Shown here: one piece after another, positions 31,101-40,305 of the stretch
Layout of the letters: each line of letters opens with the position of its first letter
Position numbering within the stretch: position 1 is the first letter of the stretch
From: Paulinella micropora
Taxonomy: Eukaryota; Cercozoa; Imbricatea; Euglyphida
Length of the DNA stretch: 40,305 nt
Direction of reading: 5' to 3'
NCBI GenBank assembly: GCA_009731375.1
Contig: BJOX01000134.1
Coordinates: 566,365 to 606,669, forward strand
Notes under the pieces: model-generated
Database searches by the model: none
The model's input: the letters and a program-made list of their open reading frames with translations, nothing else
What the model was told of the DNA's origin: nothing
Translations under genes and position numbers: made by a program

Positions 31101-32893
31101 GGGAAGGCTAGGAAGGCGAGGATAGCGTTGTGCAGGGTAGCGTCATCAGCAACGCCTGCATCCCACCTGCTCAGAGCACTAGCAAGCGGTTTGATGATAT
31201 TGTTGTGTGCAGAGGTTTGATAGATTCGTTGTAATTCAACAGGTAATGATTCCCACGTGGGGTGTGTTGCAATGCATGGAAACATGTCAAGGATAGTAGT
31301 GCCTGTCTGTAGGTCAGGGCCAGATCGAGGGTCAGTGTCAGGCATGTGTTGTGATGCATGTGAAGAGTCAGGTGAGGCAGGTGTAAGTGATAGTGAAGGT
31401 GNNNNNNNNNNATGTTGTTGTGTGCAAGGTGAGATAGTAGGCTGATGAGGCAATCCTTGCTGTTAGGATCGTCGAGAAGATATAGGAGGAGCTTGGGCGT
31501 CCATCCATAAATGTCTCTAAGATTATCGCGCTGGAGCTGGGATATGGCTGCCCGTACATTAGCATCTTCAATTTTTACCAATACCACGCTAGGTGGGCTT
31601 GGTAAAGCGCTGCTGTTTGAGCTAGGAGCTCGCTTCAGCAGCTTATGAGCAAGCTTTTCTTGTACTTTGGAATCAGTTATATCCGCAGGCGCATCCAGGT
31701 TTGTAATCTTATCGGATTTATGGGTTTTGTTACCCTTGGTGATGCGTTTGATGTTCCTGATCAGCCGTTCCTTTGTATCAAGGTTTGACAGCCGGTCATC
31801 ATCAGCAGGAGGGACCGGCATGCTGGCGGAAGTGATTGATGATGGCTGGCTGAGGCGTTGCAGCTGAGCTTCAAGCTTCTTCCTCAGTCTTCGTTTGGAC
31901 ATTTGAAGTGCTAGTGATGGGAAGGCTAGGAAGGCGAGGATAGCGTTGTGCAGGGTAGCGTCATCAGCAACGCCTGCATCCCACCAGGGCTCAGAGCACT
32001 AGCAAGCGGTTTGATGATATTGTTGTGTGCAGAGGTTTGATAGATTCGTTGTAATTCAACAGATAATGATTCCCACGTGGGGTGTGTTGCAATGCATGGA
32101 AACATGTCAAGGATAGTAGTGCCTGTCTGTAGGTCAGGGCCAGATCGAAGGTCAGTGTCAGGCATGTGTTGTGATGCATGTGAAGAGTCAGGTGAGGAGG
32201 TGTAAGTGATAGTGAAGGTGGAGCAGCATGTGATGCTGGAGGTGCGTGTTTATTTTCATTTATAGCAGGTGAGGCAGGTGGTTGGGATAGCAGAGGAGAG
32301 AGAGAGAGATGGGTAGAGTGTGTATCGGCTTCGGGCTCCTGCAACTCGGCTTCTTCTTGAGTTGTTGCCTGAGATAGAGATGAAGAGAGAGGAATAGATA
32401 GTGTAACATGGTTAGAGGGTGAGGGAGGCAGAGGTTGAGTGGGTGCCCATGCATTGGGGTCGTCATATAAGGGATTATTATGAACCCAAGGTGCAGGGCG
32501 AGGAGAAGGTACAAGAATGGGAGAAGAGAGAGGTGAAATAATAGGAGAATGAGGGGGAGAATTAGATGGAGTGATAGAGAGATGAAGAGGGTTGCTAGGT
32601 GTGATGTGAGTGGAGTGTGTGCTAAGGGAGAGAGAAGAGATAGCGGCAGCTGTAGAGGTGTGTGCAGGGCTAGAGAGGGAGGTGTTGTTCGCCAGTGCTG
32701 CATGTTTGGCTTGACTAGCTGCTTTAGTCGATCCCTTAGGTCGTCCCCGTCGTTCAATTCCGTCGGCTTTGCGTTTTCTGGATGCAGGTGCCGCTGCCTT
32801 CGGTTTCTGAGATGAAGGGTGGATGGGTTGGTCGGCTGCTGGGTAGGACAGCAGAACGGAGGCAGTGCGCTTCCTTTTCACACCTGTGCTGGA
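28166..32893 (-). CDS. LINE reverse transcriptase with zinc finger and endonuclease-like domain
   Basis: At least 1,302 residues after allowing for the duplicated stretch; the start is hidden in the gap (first visible GTG at 32881, frame open beyond). N-terminus: basic, with AT-hook RRGRPKGSTK (about 32723-32752), then a long Ser/Pro-rich linker. RT: motif A LDAENFFNSRER (Asp codon 30311-30313), motif B GCNQGCSLSMAL, motif C SYADNFHFVG (30020-30031), where canonical YxDD has Asn as last residue. A C2H2-type finger (CCECKATFF...ALETH...CTH, 28757-28828) precedes a C-terminal domain with RWIDLAVF, DLAVTNPIAPSYV, KRETEKINKH and EFIPFVMSTFGGFG, a layout like the restriction-like endonuclease LINEs (R2, CRE, Utopia groups). 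It copies element RNA at a nicked target. Endonuclease call is by architecture, not proved. Confidence 0.78.
30594..32220. repeat. 808/809-bp duplicated LINE segment around a 10-N gap
   Basis: 30594-31401 and 31412-32220 match at roughly 98% with about a dozen substitutions and small indels. The right copy has a lost C near 32197 and an AGG insertion-like change near 31985, each breaking the frame. The gap is 31402-31411. Confidence 0.9.
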
Positions 32894-32935
32894 NNNNNNN
32901 NNNNNNNNNNNNNNNNNNNNNNNNNNNNNNNNNNN

Positions 32936-32986
<51 letters not shown>
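32894..32986. other. 42-N gap followed by poly-T
   Basis: Unknown bases 32894-32935 then 51 T. Poly-T could be the poly-A tail of a minus-strand insertion to its right, or an artefact of gap closing. Confidence 0.9.
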
Positions 32987-33041
32987 CCCAACCTCGCTCA
33001 GCTATTTCAATTCCAGGACATGTCTCCCTTCGTCAGTCGTG

Positions 33042-33838
33042 ATGCCCGCAAAAAAGAAAAAGAAAGGGTGGAGACCGAAAGCAAAGGGAAGTCAGCGTGT
33101 CGCAAAATCAGACACTGACAAACGTCAGGCAAACCGTCGGAAAAGACTGAGAAAGCCACAAAAAGACTCAAGACTCACGAGACAAGAAAGAAGGAAAAGG
33201 AAAAGAAAGATGAAGAGAGTGAAGGAGAGAGTGAAGGAGGACGGAGAGATAGAGAGGGAGGAGAGTTTAGATGTAGAGGAAGATAGATTAGGAGTGCCGC
33301 AACACCATAAAATAGTCAACACATTCACATCACCAGACGGTAGACAGACATACACACAGCACAAGAGAGACCACAAAGACTACTTCACACTTGCAACACC
33401 AGAGGTTAGGGAAAAGAAAAACGAGAAAGGTAAGATGCAAGAAAAGAAAACAGTTATACAGGAGCTTAGGTTTCAGGCAGAGACATACAGTAGGTTTAGA
33501 AAGGTAGAGGAGGAGGCGATGAAAGAGTTTGGGAGCATTTGATAGCTTTGTAGAGAGAGACGAGCCCACAGCTGAGGAAATTAGGGAGACAGTAGACAGA
33601 GTGTTATTGTACATGATGCAACATAACGCTAGTGAGAAAGAAGTGACAGAATGGTTAGCTGTTAGCAAGCATCCACACATAACAGGCACCATGCTAAAGA
33701 ATAGGAGAAGGAATGAGTTAGAGCCACAAGCACAAGAGGCATACAAGTTAAGGCTTAGTAGTGACAACAAGTGTGTAACAGCAGATTTAGGCAATGTTTT
33801 AGCAAGTGCAGATAAGACTTATTTGGAAGAGGTGTGGC
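33042..33838 (+). CDS. Unknown basic protein, frameshifted
   Basis: ATG at 33042 (MPAKKKKKGWRPKAKG) opens a 166-codon frame to TGA 33540-33542. It is Lys/Arg-rich at first (likely nuclear or nucleic-acid binding), then acidic, then a mixed region (VNTFTSPDGRQTYTQHKRDHKDYF). A second frame, +1 relative, overlaps the end (from 33529) and continues FDSFVERDEPTAEEIRETVDRVLLYMMQ up to about 33838 with matching composition. So the two probably form one ~265-residue product split by an indel or a +1 slip. Codon use is AT-rich, unlike the GC-rich DNA that follows. Family not recognised; a mobile-element protein is likely from context. Confidence 0.5.
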
Positions 33839-34810
33839 TCCAAGCGCCTGGGGACACGGCGATCCCTGCCTACCAGGGCCTCCAGATCCAATGGAAACGA
33901 GAACATGTCTGCGTCACCTGCAACTGGTACCATGTCTCCACCATCGTTCGTAGTCCACTCCTGGAAGTCACGGCCACCCCGGAACCCCTGGACGGGAAGA
34001 TTACTTCTGCAGCGGCCCCTACGATCCGTCTCGAATCCCTTATTGAAGCCTTGCTCCGGCCGTGCGCGCGAATGCTACCGGGAGCACCCCATCTTCGTTG
34101 CCACTGCTCCCAGACAGGGGACAGTGGAATTTCCTCTCGGGTGACCTTGGAGTCCCCACCTCCGCCATTCCTCTTCTTCATCATCAACAGCCCTGAGACC
34201 CCTCAGGGTCCTGGGGAACCTCCACGCATCAATGTCGCTCCGATCCTGGCACCTTTCTCCCTGGAGATGTCTTCTTTCTTCCCTGCCTGCTACGCGACGG
34301 CCATGTCTGGACGCTACACCCGGACCTGCGGTGTTACCTTCCACCCGGAGGAAGCCACAGACAGCAAGCGGAGATACCGCGCCTTTGGGTGTGCGAACGC
34401 TACGTTCAAACGTGCGTTCCTGGAATATGCTGAGGAGCGCTGTCATCCATCGTACATGGATCACCGCCACACTCACCTCTGTTTTGGCAAGTTCCCAGTG
34501 GTAAAATCCTGGACTTAGGGGCATCTCTAGCCGTCGTCCTCTACCAGCGGTCCGACACGATCCATGGCAAGGCTCGCGACTTCCCCACCTTAGCGACTCC
34601 GAACCCACCTCCATCGCTAGACATTTTCACCGTTCTCGACCGGGAGCCGCCCCCTCCTTCCCCGACCTATATCTTACCCTGCCCCTCGCTCTATCACATC
34701 TGGACTGAAGGGCGGCCGATCCCAATCCAACCACCTCACCTCCCCACGAAACGTGGGATCGGCAAACCATGCAAGAGCCAGTGGGAGCGTCTTTACTTTG
34801 ACGTATACAA
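33839..34810 (+). pseudogene. GC-rich unknown gene, first copy
   Basis: Base composition changes sharply at ~33838. Coding-like stretches in shifting frames include YRAFGCANATFKRAFLEYAE, then after a frame change near 34490 GASLAVVLYQRSDTIHGKAR, DIFTVLDREPPPPSP and SLYHIWTEGRPIPIQPP. The frames do not join, so it is broken. The same stretch recurs 807 bp downstream. No family recognised; Pro-rich with no metal or catalytic motif that I can name. Confidence 0.45.
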
Positions 34811-35010
34811 GCACGCCCCTAAGTCCCAGCCTCCTATTCCATCCCGTATTCTGGTCGCCGCTTCAGATGAACCAGACATCATGGGCTACTCCTGTGGCGA
34901 GACTTTCATCAAGCCTGAACCGAGCAGCGCAGCAATTTCAGCGGTTTTCCCTCGACCCTTCTGGGAGTGGCTCAGGCGCACCGATCCTAGTAATTTCAGC
35001 GGTTTTCCCT
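34811..35010 (+). other. Spacer with a 21-bp direct repeat
   Basis: Continues the coding-like frame (MGYSCGETFIKPEPSS) and then holds two copies of AATTTCAGCGGTTTTCCCTC-G, at 34934-34954 and 34992-35012. The second touches the start of the duplicated block. Confidence 0.6.
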
Positions 35011-35617
35011 CGGGGTCCTGGGGAACTTCCTCGCATCAATGCCGCTCCGATCCTAGCCCCTTTCTCCCTGGAGATGTCTTCTTTCTTCCCTGCCTGCTAC
35101 GCGACGGCGAAGTGGAAGCTACACCCGGACCAGCGGTATCACCTTCCACCCGGAGGAAGCCACGGACAGCAAGCGGAGGTACCGCGCCTTTGGGTGTGCG
35201 GACGCTACGTTCACACGGGCGTTCCTGGAATATGCTGAGGAGCGCCGTCATCCATCGTACATGGATCACCGCCACACTCACCTCCGTATTTGCAAGTTCC
35301 CTGGTACTGAGATCCTGAACATAGGTGCATCTTTAGCCGTCGTCCTCTACCAGCGGTCCGACACGATCCATGGCAAGGCTCGCGAATTCTCCACCTTAGA
35401 AACTCCGAACCCACCTCCATCGCTGGACATATTCACCGTCCTCGACCGGGAACCGCCCCCTCCTTCCCCGATCTATATGCCCCCCTGCCCCTCGCTCTAT
35501 CACATCTGGACTGAAGGGCGGCCGATCCCAATCCAACCGCCTCACCTCCCCATGAGACGTGGGACCGACACACCCCGCACGAGCCCGTGGCAGCGTTGCA
35601 TCTGCTTTCATTTGTAA
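35011..35617 (+). pseudogene. GC-rich unknown gene, second copy
   Basis: About 590 bp at roughly 90% identity to 34204-34795. The frame 35261-35617 is open and ends in a TAA; it keeps GASLAVVLYQRSDTIHGKAR and the Pro-rich tail. Upstream frames disagree (34753-35238 versus 34881-35318), so indels occurred. Differences from the first copy are spread throughout, so this is an older duplication than the gypsy blocks. Confidence 0.45.
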
Positions 35618-36090
35618 TTTGATATTAAAGTTTTTACGATTATTACTCATATCAACTTTGGTCCGACCGTAATTACCATTATTATTTACGATGACCATTT
35701 TACTACACATCGACAGTCATCGACGTAGTAATTATTTATAGAAAGTAGGATAACAGTCATCCATTACGTCAACCGTAATCTGTTACGAGTGACGTGTCAT
35801 AATAATAGCGTAAAGTGTAACTTTTTTGTATTCTCAGTAAAGCTCCGTTCGTATTGGTGGGAAGTATTGATTTGAAGGGTTTAATCCTCACCGGTAATCA
35901 ATCTGCCGGGATTACTGTTCCGACGAACAGTCCGTCAATTGATTAATAGGTTATCAGTGTTACCGGATTCATCTCCGTGACACGCCTCTGCACTGCAACT
36001 TCTTTTCGGACGTTAAGTTCAGACAGGCTTAAGTTTAATAGGTTTCATTACGGGTTTTATCGGTTATGCAGCCTTGACTGTCAACCACTC
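35618..36090 (+). repeat. Possible LTR and leader of another LTR element
   Basis: AT-rich 470 bp. GGTTATCAG at about 35949 resembles the plant-type primer-binding region (GGTATCAGAG) and lies ~135 bp before a gag-like ATG. TG (35619) and CA (about 35937) could be LTR edges, but there is no second LTR in the window to confirm. Confidence 0.3.
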
Positions 36091-36270
36091 ATGAGTCAAT
36101 CCCAAACACCTAAACTTCTCAACCTCGCGAGCGTACCCACGCTCAAACCAAGCGAACGACTTTACCAGGAATGGCGGCTCCAATTTCAATCATTCACTTA
36201 CAGTGATAGCGCAGAAATGGGAGACAGGGTTGCCTCAACGCTAGAGGAGCCAGACAAAGCAGTTGCACCC
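36091..36270 (+). pseudogene. Truncated gag-like N-terminus
   Basis: ATG at 36091 begins MSQSQTPKLLNLASVPTLKP, then ERLYQEWRLQFQSFTYSDSAE, a pattern like the N-terminus of LTR-retrotransposon gag proteins (W in QEWRLQFQ). It is cut at the poly-C run 36273-36281, after which the sequence becomes the minus-strand gypsy block. Confidence 0.4.
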
Positions 36271-38730
36271 GGCCCCCCCCCATAAGCATAAGCACCAGCA
36301 TAAGGGGTATTCCCCATACCAGTACCCTCCTGCTGATACCGATTTGAGCCCAGACGCTCCCTGGACCTTGATTGATCACGATCCCGATCTCGCGGCGGTG
36401 ACCGTGCACGCTCCCTCGAGCCCCGCTGTCGATCGTAGCCTCCCCGATCCTTATCATAGCGAGATCGCCCTCCCGTTCCTTGATCGTTACGGCCACCTTC
36501 GCTTGGACGACCCCGCGATCGCGAACGGCTACGCCGATCCATCGACCTCGCTCGCTCTCGACGCCCATCAGAGCTCGACGCTGGCCCCTTGTACACCCAA
36601 GCGGGATCCTCCATGCTGGGACCCCATTTCAAGGGGTCATCCCTTCCAAACGAGACCGGTGCGTCCCCCTCATACAAATTGAGTGGGTTCCATACATTGT
36701 ACTTCTCCCAATCACCCCTCATATAAGGTTTATCCCCAGGGTCGATCCATCCTTTTGAATCATACGCCTTCTTATCACGCTTAAGAAGGTTGCCGAGCTC
36801 TTCCCGGTACTTGCCCGTATCAAGCAGCTTTCGGAAAGGACCCACAGGCCAATCGTGGCGTATCCTTTCCAAAACCTCCTTCTGAACAGAGTTATCCCAA
36901 TGATCCGGATGCCACTTTTCATATGCAGCCTTGCACATAGCTCCCGTCTTGAGCCATAAAGCCGCAGCCCTCTTCATACAAAGGGCTCACCCAGCCTTCT
37001 TGTTGAAGGTAGGCCTTTCGCCTCGACCCATCCCCGGGCCACGATGACCACCATCACCGTAATAATGACGACCCCTTCGCTGGAATCCCTGACCCCAGTA
37101 AGCTTCGTCATCGTTAGGCTCCAAGGGCCCCCCTTGATCTTTACTCTGCAGAATTTGTAGATTTCCTTGAGGGGGAGATTGAGGCTTAGGACCAGTGTAT
37201 TTCCATCCATCGACCATGGTCTTCTGCACGCAACGCATTGCTCGACCAACCATGCCGTCCTCGACATTCCATATCTCCGGGGCTGGCGTCTACACTGTCC
37301 ACCTTCATGGATGCCCACAGCTCCGTATGCCCTTGGAGCTCCTTGACCAACTTAGCAAAAGTAGCATTCTTGTCGAAAAGGACCTCAGCTACCGCCTTAT
37401 AGGCCTCAGCCCTTGAGAGTATGATGGCCATATCCATCACTCTCTGAAACGCATAGTGCAACACTGGCTTCTTTGCCAGCGTCCACTTGGCTTCATTCTT
37501 AAGCTGATCCACCTCCTGATTCTTCGACGAAAAGGAATGAAAATTCTTCTTGCTCCTGAGCATGAGACCAATGCTCTTCACACATGGCATCCGATCTCAA
37601 AAGCTTGAGCTGTTCCCAGTGAGTGCTCCATTCCTCACTCTTCGAGATCCATTCGTTGTCAACAGCCGATTCAAAACGAAAAAACCTGTTCGCCACATTG
37701 GCAACCTCCTCGGGCAGTACAATGCCTGCCGAACGACAGACCCGACGCACTTCTGCCAGCCAAGCACGAATATCAGCAACATGTTTCGTGTCCGATGTCT
37801 TGTTGACATCAATGGAGAAAGCCTTTTGTTCTCCCAAGAGACGATCCACGTCTTTCTGATGTCGTTCCATCGTACGACGTCGTTCCTCATCATTCCTTTC
37901 GATCTTACGAGTCCAAGAGGAGACATTCTGCTTTCTGCGAGCATCCTGCTGATTCCAAGCAATAGCAAAATGAGCAAAAGCCCTAGCCATGAAAGCAATC
38001 GAATCTGCCACCAGCAGTTGCTCCACTGTATCGAGCTTCGGAGAGGCCGTGACACTGAAGCCCAACTGGGAAGATTCCCACTTCCATCCCTTGTGTTCCA
38101 AAGCTGATCCATTGGGTGGAAGAGTTTGGTGAGAACGTCGTCCATCGAGGCGACATTCACCGATACGCCCGGAGGACGAAAAATGAGATTGCACATTGCG
38201 TACACAGTGGATGACACCCTCCCACGCTCGACCATGCAAAAGAGCGAAATTTTGCACTTCCTCCCACTTGGGTGTCCTTTCTCTAAGACCTCCCAAGCAT
38301 GCCAGCAACCAATCAAGTCATACAGAGGTTGCCCATGTTGCTTGTAGAAATCCTTGAATAATCCCATACTCAAGGCAACAACATTCCATACCTCCGTTAG
38401 GACCAGTCTGCCCGCTGTAAAATTGAAATTCACCAGCCTGTCGGTGGAAGCCATCAGTCTGGACGCTGCCAACTTCTCAGGCGTCAAATATGGAGTTCCC
38501 ATCCCCACAGCTTCTGAGATTTGAACAACCATCTCAGCTGCCACCAAGACGTTAGCCACTGTAGTCTGTCCCACTACAATTGTAGACCACACATCTCGAT
38601 TAACTTCTTGTCCAGTTCCCAAGGCATCGACGACTGTCTTGACAGTCTGAGCTGCCTTTATCGATGGAAGCTGATCAGCCCAACTGTCCCCAGTCAGACG
38701 AGCTTGCCAAATCGCCTGTAAATCGTCCAT
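36271..38730 (-). pseudogene. Gypsy gag region, third copy (C)
   Basis: Matches 18977-21435 almost base for base, including the RS-rich frame (36271-36977), the TGA before MKRAAALW, and the broken gag frames (36987-37253, 37186-37590, 37499-38308, 37597-38730). It differs from A by a few SNPs (for example GCCCATCAG) and by 9 rather than 8 C at the left edge. It has the A-type, not B-type, base count at 37276. Confidence 0.7.
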
Positions 38731-39417
38731 GAGACGAGCAGGTGTTCAAACAAGCATAGGAGTAGCCCTCCTGAAGACAAAGAACTAGTTCCCAAGGCTG
38801 ATGTCAGCCCCATCCTGCGTAGACCGACCGACGGAGGCATCCTCAAGCCTCCGACACCACCACCCAACGGTGTATCATACGGACTTCCTAGCATCCTCCT
38901 TCTCCTCTGCAATGATAGCATGTAAGATTGAGAGAAAAACAGAGAGGGTAGATGAAAAACAGAATGCACACAACATACACACACAACACTGCTTCCCAAC
39001 AGCTTATGTGATATGCCTGTGTCCCTTTGCTACCTTGTTCAAGTCAAACCCAGACGTGTGCACTCCTAATCCTCACACACAATCTGTTTCTATCCCTCTC
39101 CCCCTAAGGGAGAATCCAACTAACTCAACAAAACTTGAAAAAGGTCAACACCCTTTTCTGTTCGGATTTTCAAGCTGTCAAAAACCCCAAGAAAATCAAA
39201 GCGAGAAAAACGTGAGAACTTTGGCTTTTTGTGAAGCTCACGAAAAGCAAAAGCAAACACCGTTCAATTTTGTTAGTGACTCCAGATGTAACAGGAACAG
39301 CTACTCTGACACTTAGTCGTCACTCAACAGTAGAGAGGCAGACCAAGCATAAGAGTCAAGTAACGACAAGCCGGACGACACTCAATGCCACTATGTATTG
39401 TGCGGGCCGGCCGACAA
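38731..39417 (-). repeat. Gypsy leader, PBS and LTR fragment (copy C)
   Basis: Leader 38731-39271, primer-binding site 39272-39284, LTR fragment 39287-39417; same junction with the LINE as the other copies. Confidence 0.85.
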
Positions 39418-40305
39418 CACATGTTAATGAAAATTACTGGAAATTAGTGTGGGAACTAGTTCAAGTTGTGATATTTTTATCTACAGCTTTACTTTTTTTT
39501 AAACCTTGTGGTTCGGAAGGAGATCGCAACCCTTTTTCAACTTTTTTTTTTAAATGTTTACGCCGGTCCGCAGGGATATAATAGGAAACGACAAGCCATT
39601 TCCCGTGATCCCACCACGTTTTTTGACTTGGCTTTTTTTTCACAAGAAAATATTTTAATAATAATAAAACGTTGTACAAATAATAGAAACTAATTCATAA
39701 ATATTAATAGTCCTAGTCAGAGTGCTCATAGTTTAAACTAGCTATAGCTAAAAGCTAATTACTCAAATCGACGCGATTCCCTATGGGAAAGCAGATGCGA
39801 GGCTGATAGACCGTCTCTTGTGCTGTGGGAGTCTGTGCGGATGTAGGCAGTTGGACTTCCTGAGTTGATGCATCCAGTTGATGTAATTCCAGCGATGGAT
39901 TGCAAAGTGAAGAATAGTCTTGATCCGTAGAGCGTACGCTTGCGGACTGTAGATCGATGGCATGTAGAATGCTGCCTGCTCACCGATGTTCCTCATGAAG
40001 ACTTGAGCATGCGTTCCAAATCCACCGAAGGTAGACATGACAAAGGGGATGAATTCCGCGCCAGCCTCTTACATCCTTCCGCGTGTTTGTTGATTTTTTC
40101 GGTTTCACGCTTCTCGATGGCAGCATTCACGTCGCGAATGGTATCTTCGACATAGGATGGAGCGATAGGGTTGGTGACTGCAAGATCAGTGTCAAGCTGT
40201 AGCGGAGAGGTAGTATTCGCAGAGGTGAAAACAGCAAGGTCGATCCATCGTTTCTCGTCATTGTAGTAACGAGGCTCGAGCTTTGCGTTCATCCCACCTA
40301 CCTTT
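39418..40305 (-). mobile_element. LINE-like 3' fragment (copy C)
   Basis: 3' UTR and ORF end with the same missing G as copies A and B. The window ends at ...CCCACCTACCTTT, exactly the base where copy A meets its gap. Confidence 0.85.

Larger units (their letters stand above)
27803..32893 (-). mobile_element. LINE-like (non-LTR) retrotransposon, nearly full length
   Basis: Minus-strand element with its 3' UTR at 27803-28165 and one long ORF to the gap at 32894. The 3' end has no poly-A, as in several elements that use a restriction-like endonuclease. An 809-bp stretch (31412-32220) is a near-copy of 30594-31401 across a 10-N gap; without it the ORF is in phase over 3,909 nt. The 5' end is lost in the gap. 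It sits in the gypsy LTR after GGCCGACAA. Confidence 0.8.

Overview
The window is non-bacterial, repeat-rich nuclear DNA from a large eukaryotic genome. It has long microsatellite arrays, a piggyBac gene with two in-phase GT-AG introns, a Ty3/gypsy retrotransposon, a LINE-like element with an endonuclease-like C-terminus, and no operons. The repeat style and the RS-rich gag would fit a bloated algal genome (a charophyte such as Chara is my guess), but nothing here fixes the species. No rRNA, tRNA or CRISPR was seen, and no clearly functional host gene.

Layout. 1-6500: a mosaic of di-, tri- and tetranucleotide arrays with short unique islands and three assembly gaps. 6500-9065: AT-rich unique DNA with two exon-like ORFs (7753-7947, 8654-8875). 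9066-11932: a complete-looking piggyBac transposon between TTAA sites. 12278-22122: a Ty3/gypsy element on the minus strand, with its 3' LTR at the left and gag at the right; its frames are broken and part of the integrase is inverted. Its 5' LTR is cut after 131 bp by the 3' end of a minus-strand LINE-like element. 23722-27626 and 36271-40305 are near-identical copies of the [gag - leader - LTR fragment - LINE 3' end] block, and 27637 onward is a fourth copy of the LTR/LINE junction that continues into an almost complete LINE reading frame (to about 32893). 33042-33838 encodes a very basic unknown protein. 33839-35617 is a GC-rich, internally duplicated, frame-broken unknown gene. 35618-36270 looks like the 5' end of another LTR element.

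Reading it together. The simplest biological picture is one gypsy element whose 5' LTR was invaded by one LINE. Much of the apparent repetition at 22-32 kb and 36-40 kb may come from scaffolding: two 10-N gaps are flanked by 0.8-0.95 kb of the same sequence, and the copies start or stop at the same bases (23010 and 40305; 23722 and 36293). Small differences between copies (1-nt indels, SNPs) show they are not pure copy-paste, so haplotypes or true young duplicates remain possible.

The points most worth following are: the intact three-exon piggyBac with direct subterminal repeats; the inverted integrase segment; the LINE RT whose YxDD box reads YADN through what could be one CpG transition; and a possible modular HTH exon at 7753. 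I did not find convincing evidence for a wholly new system.
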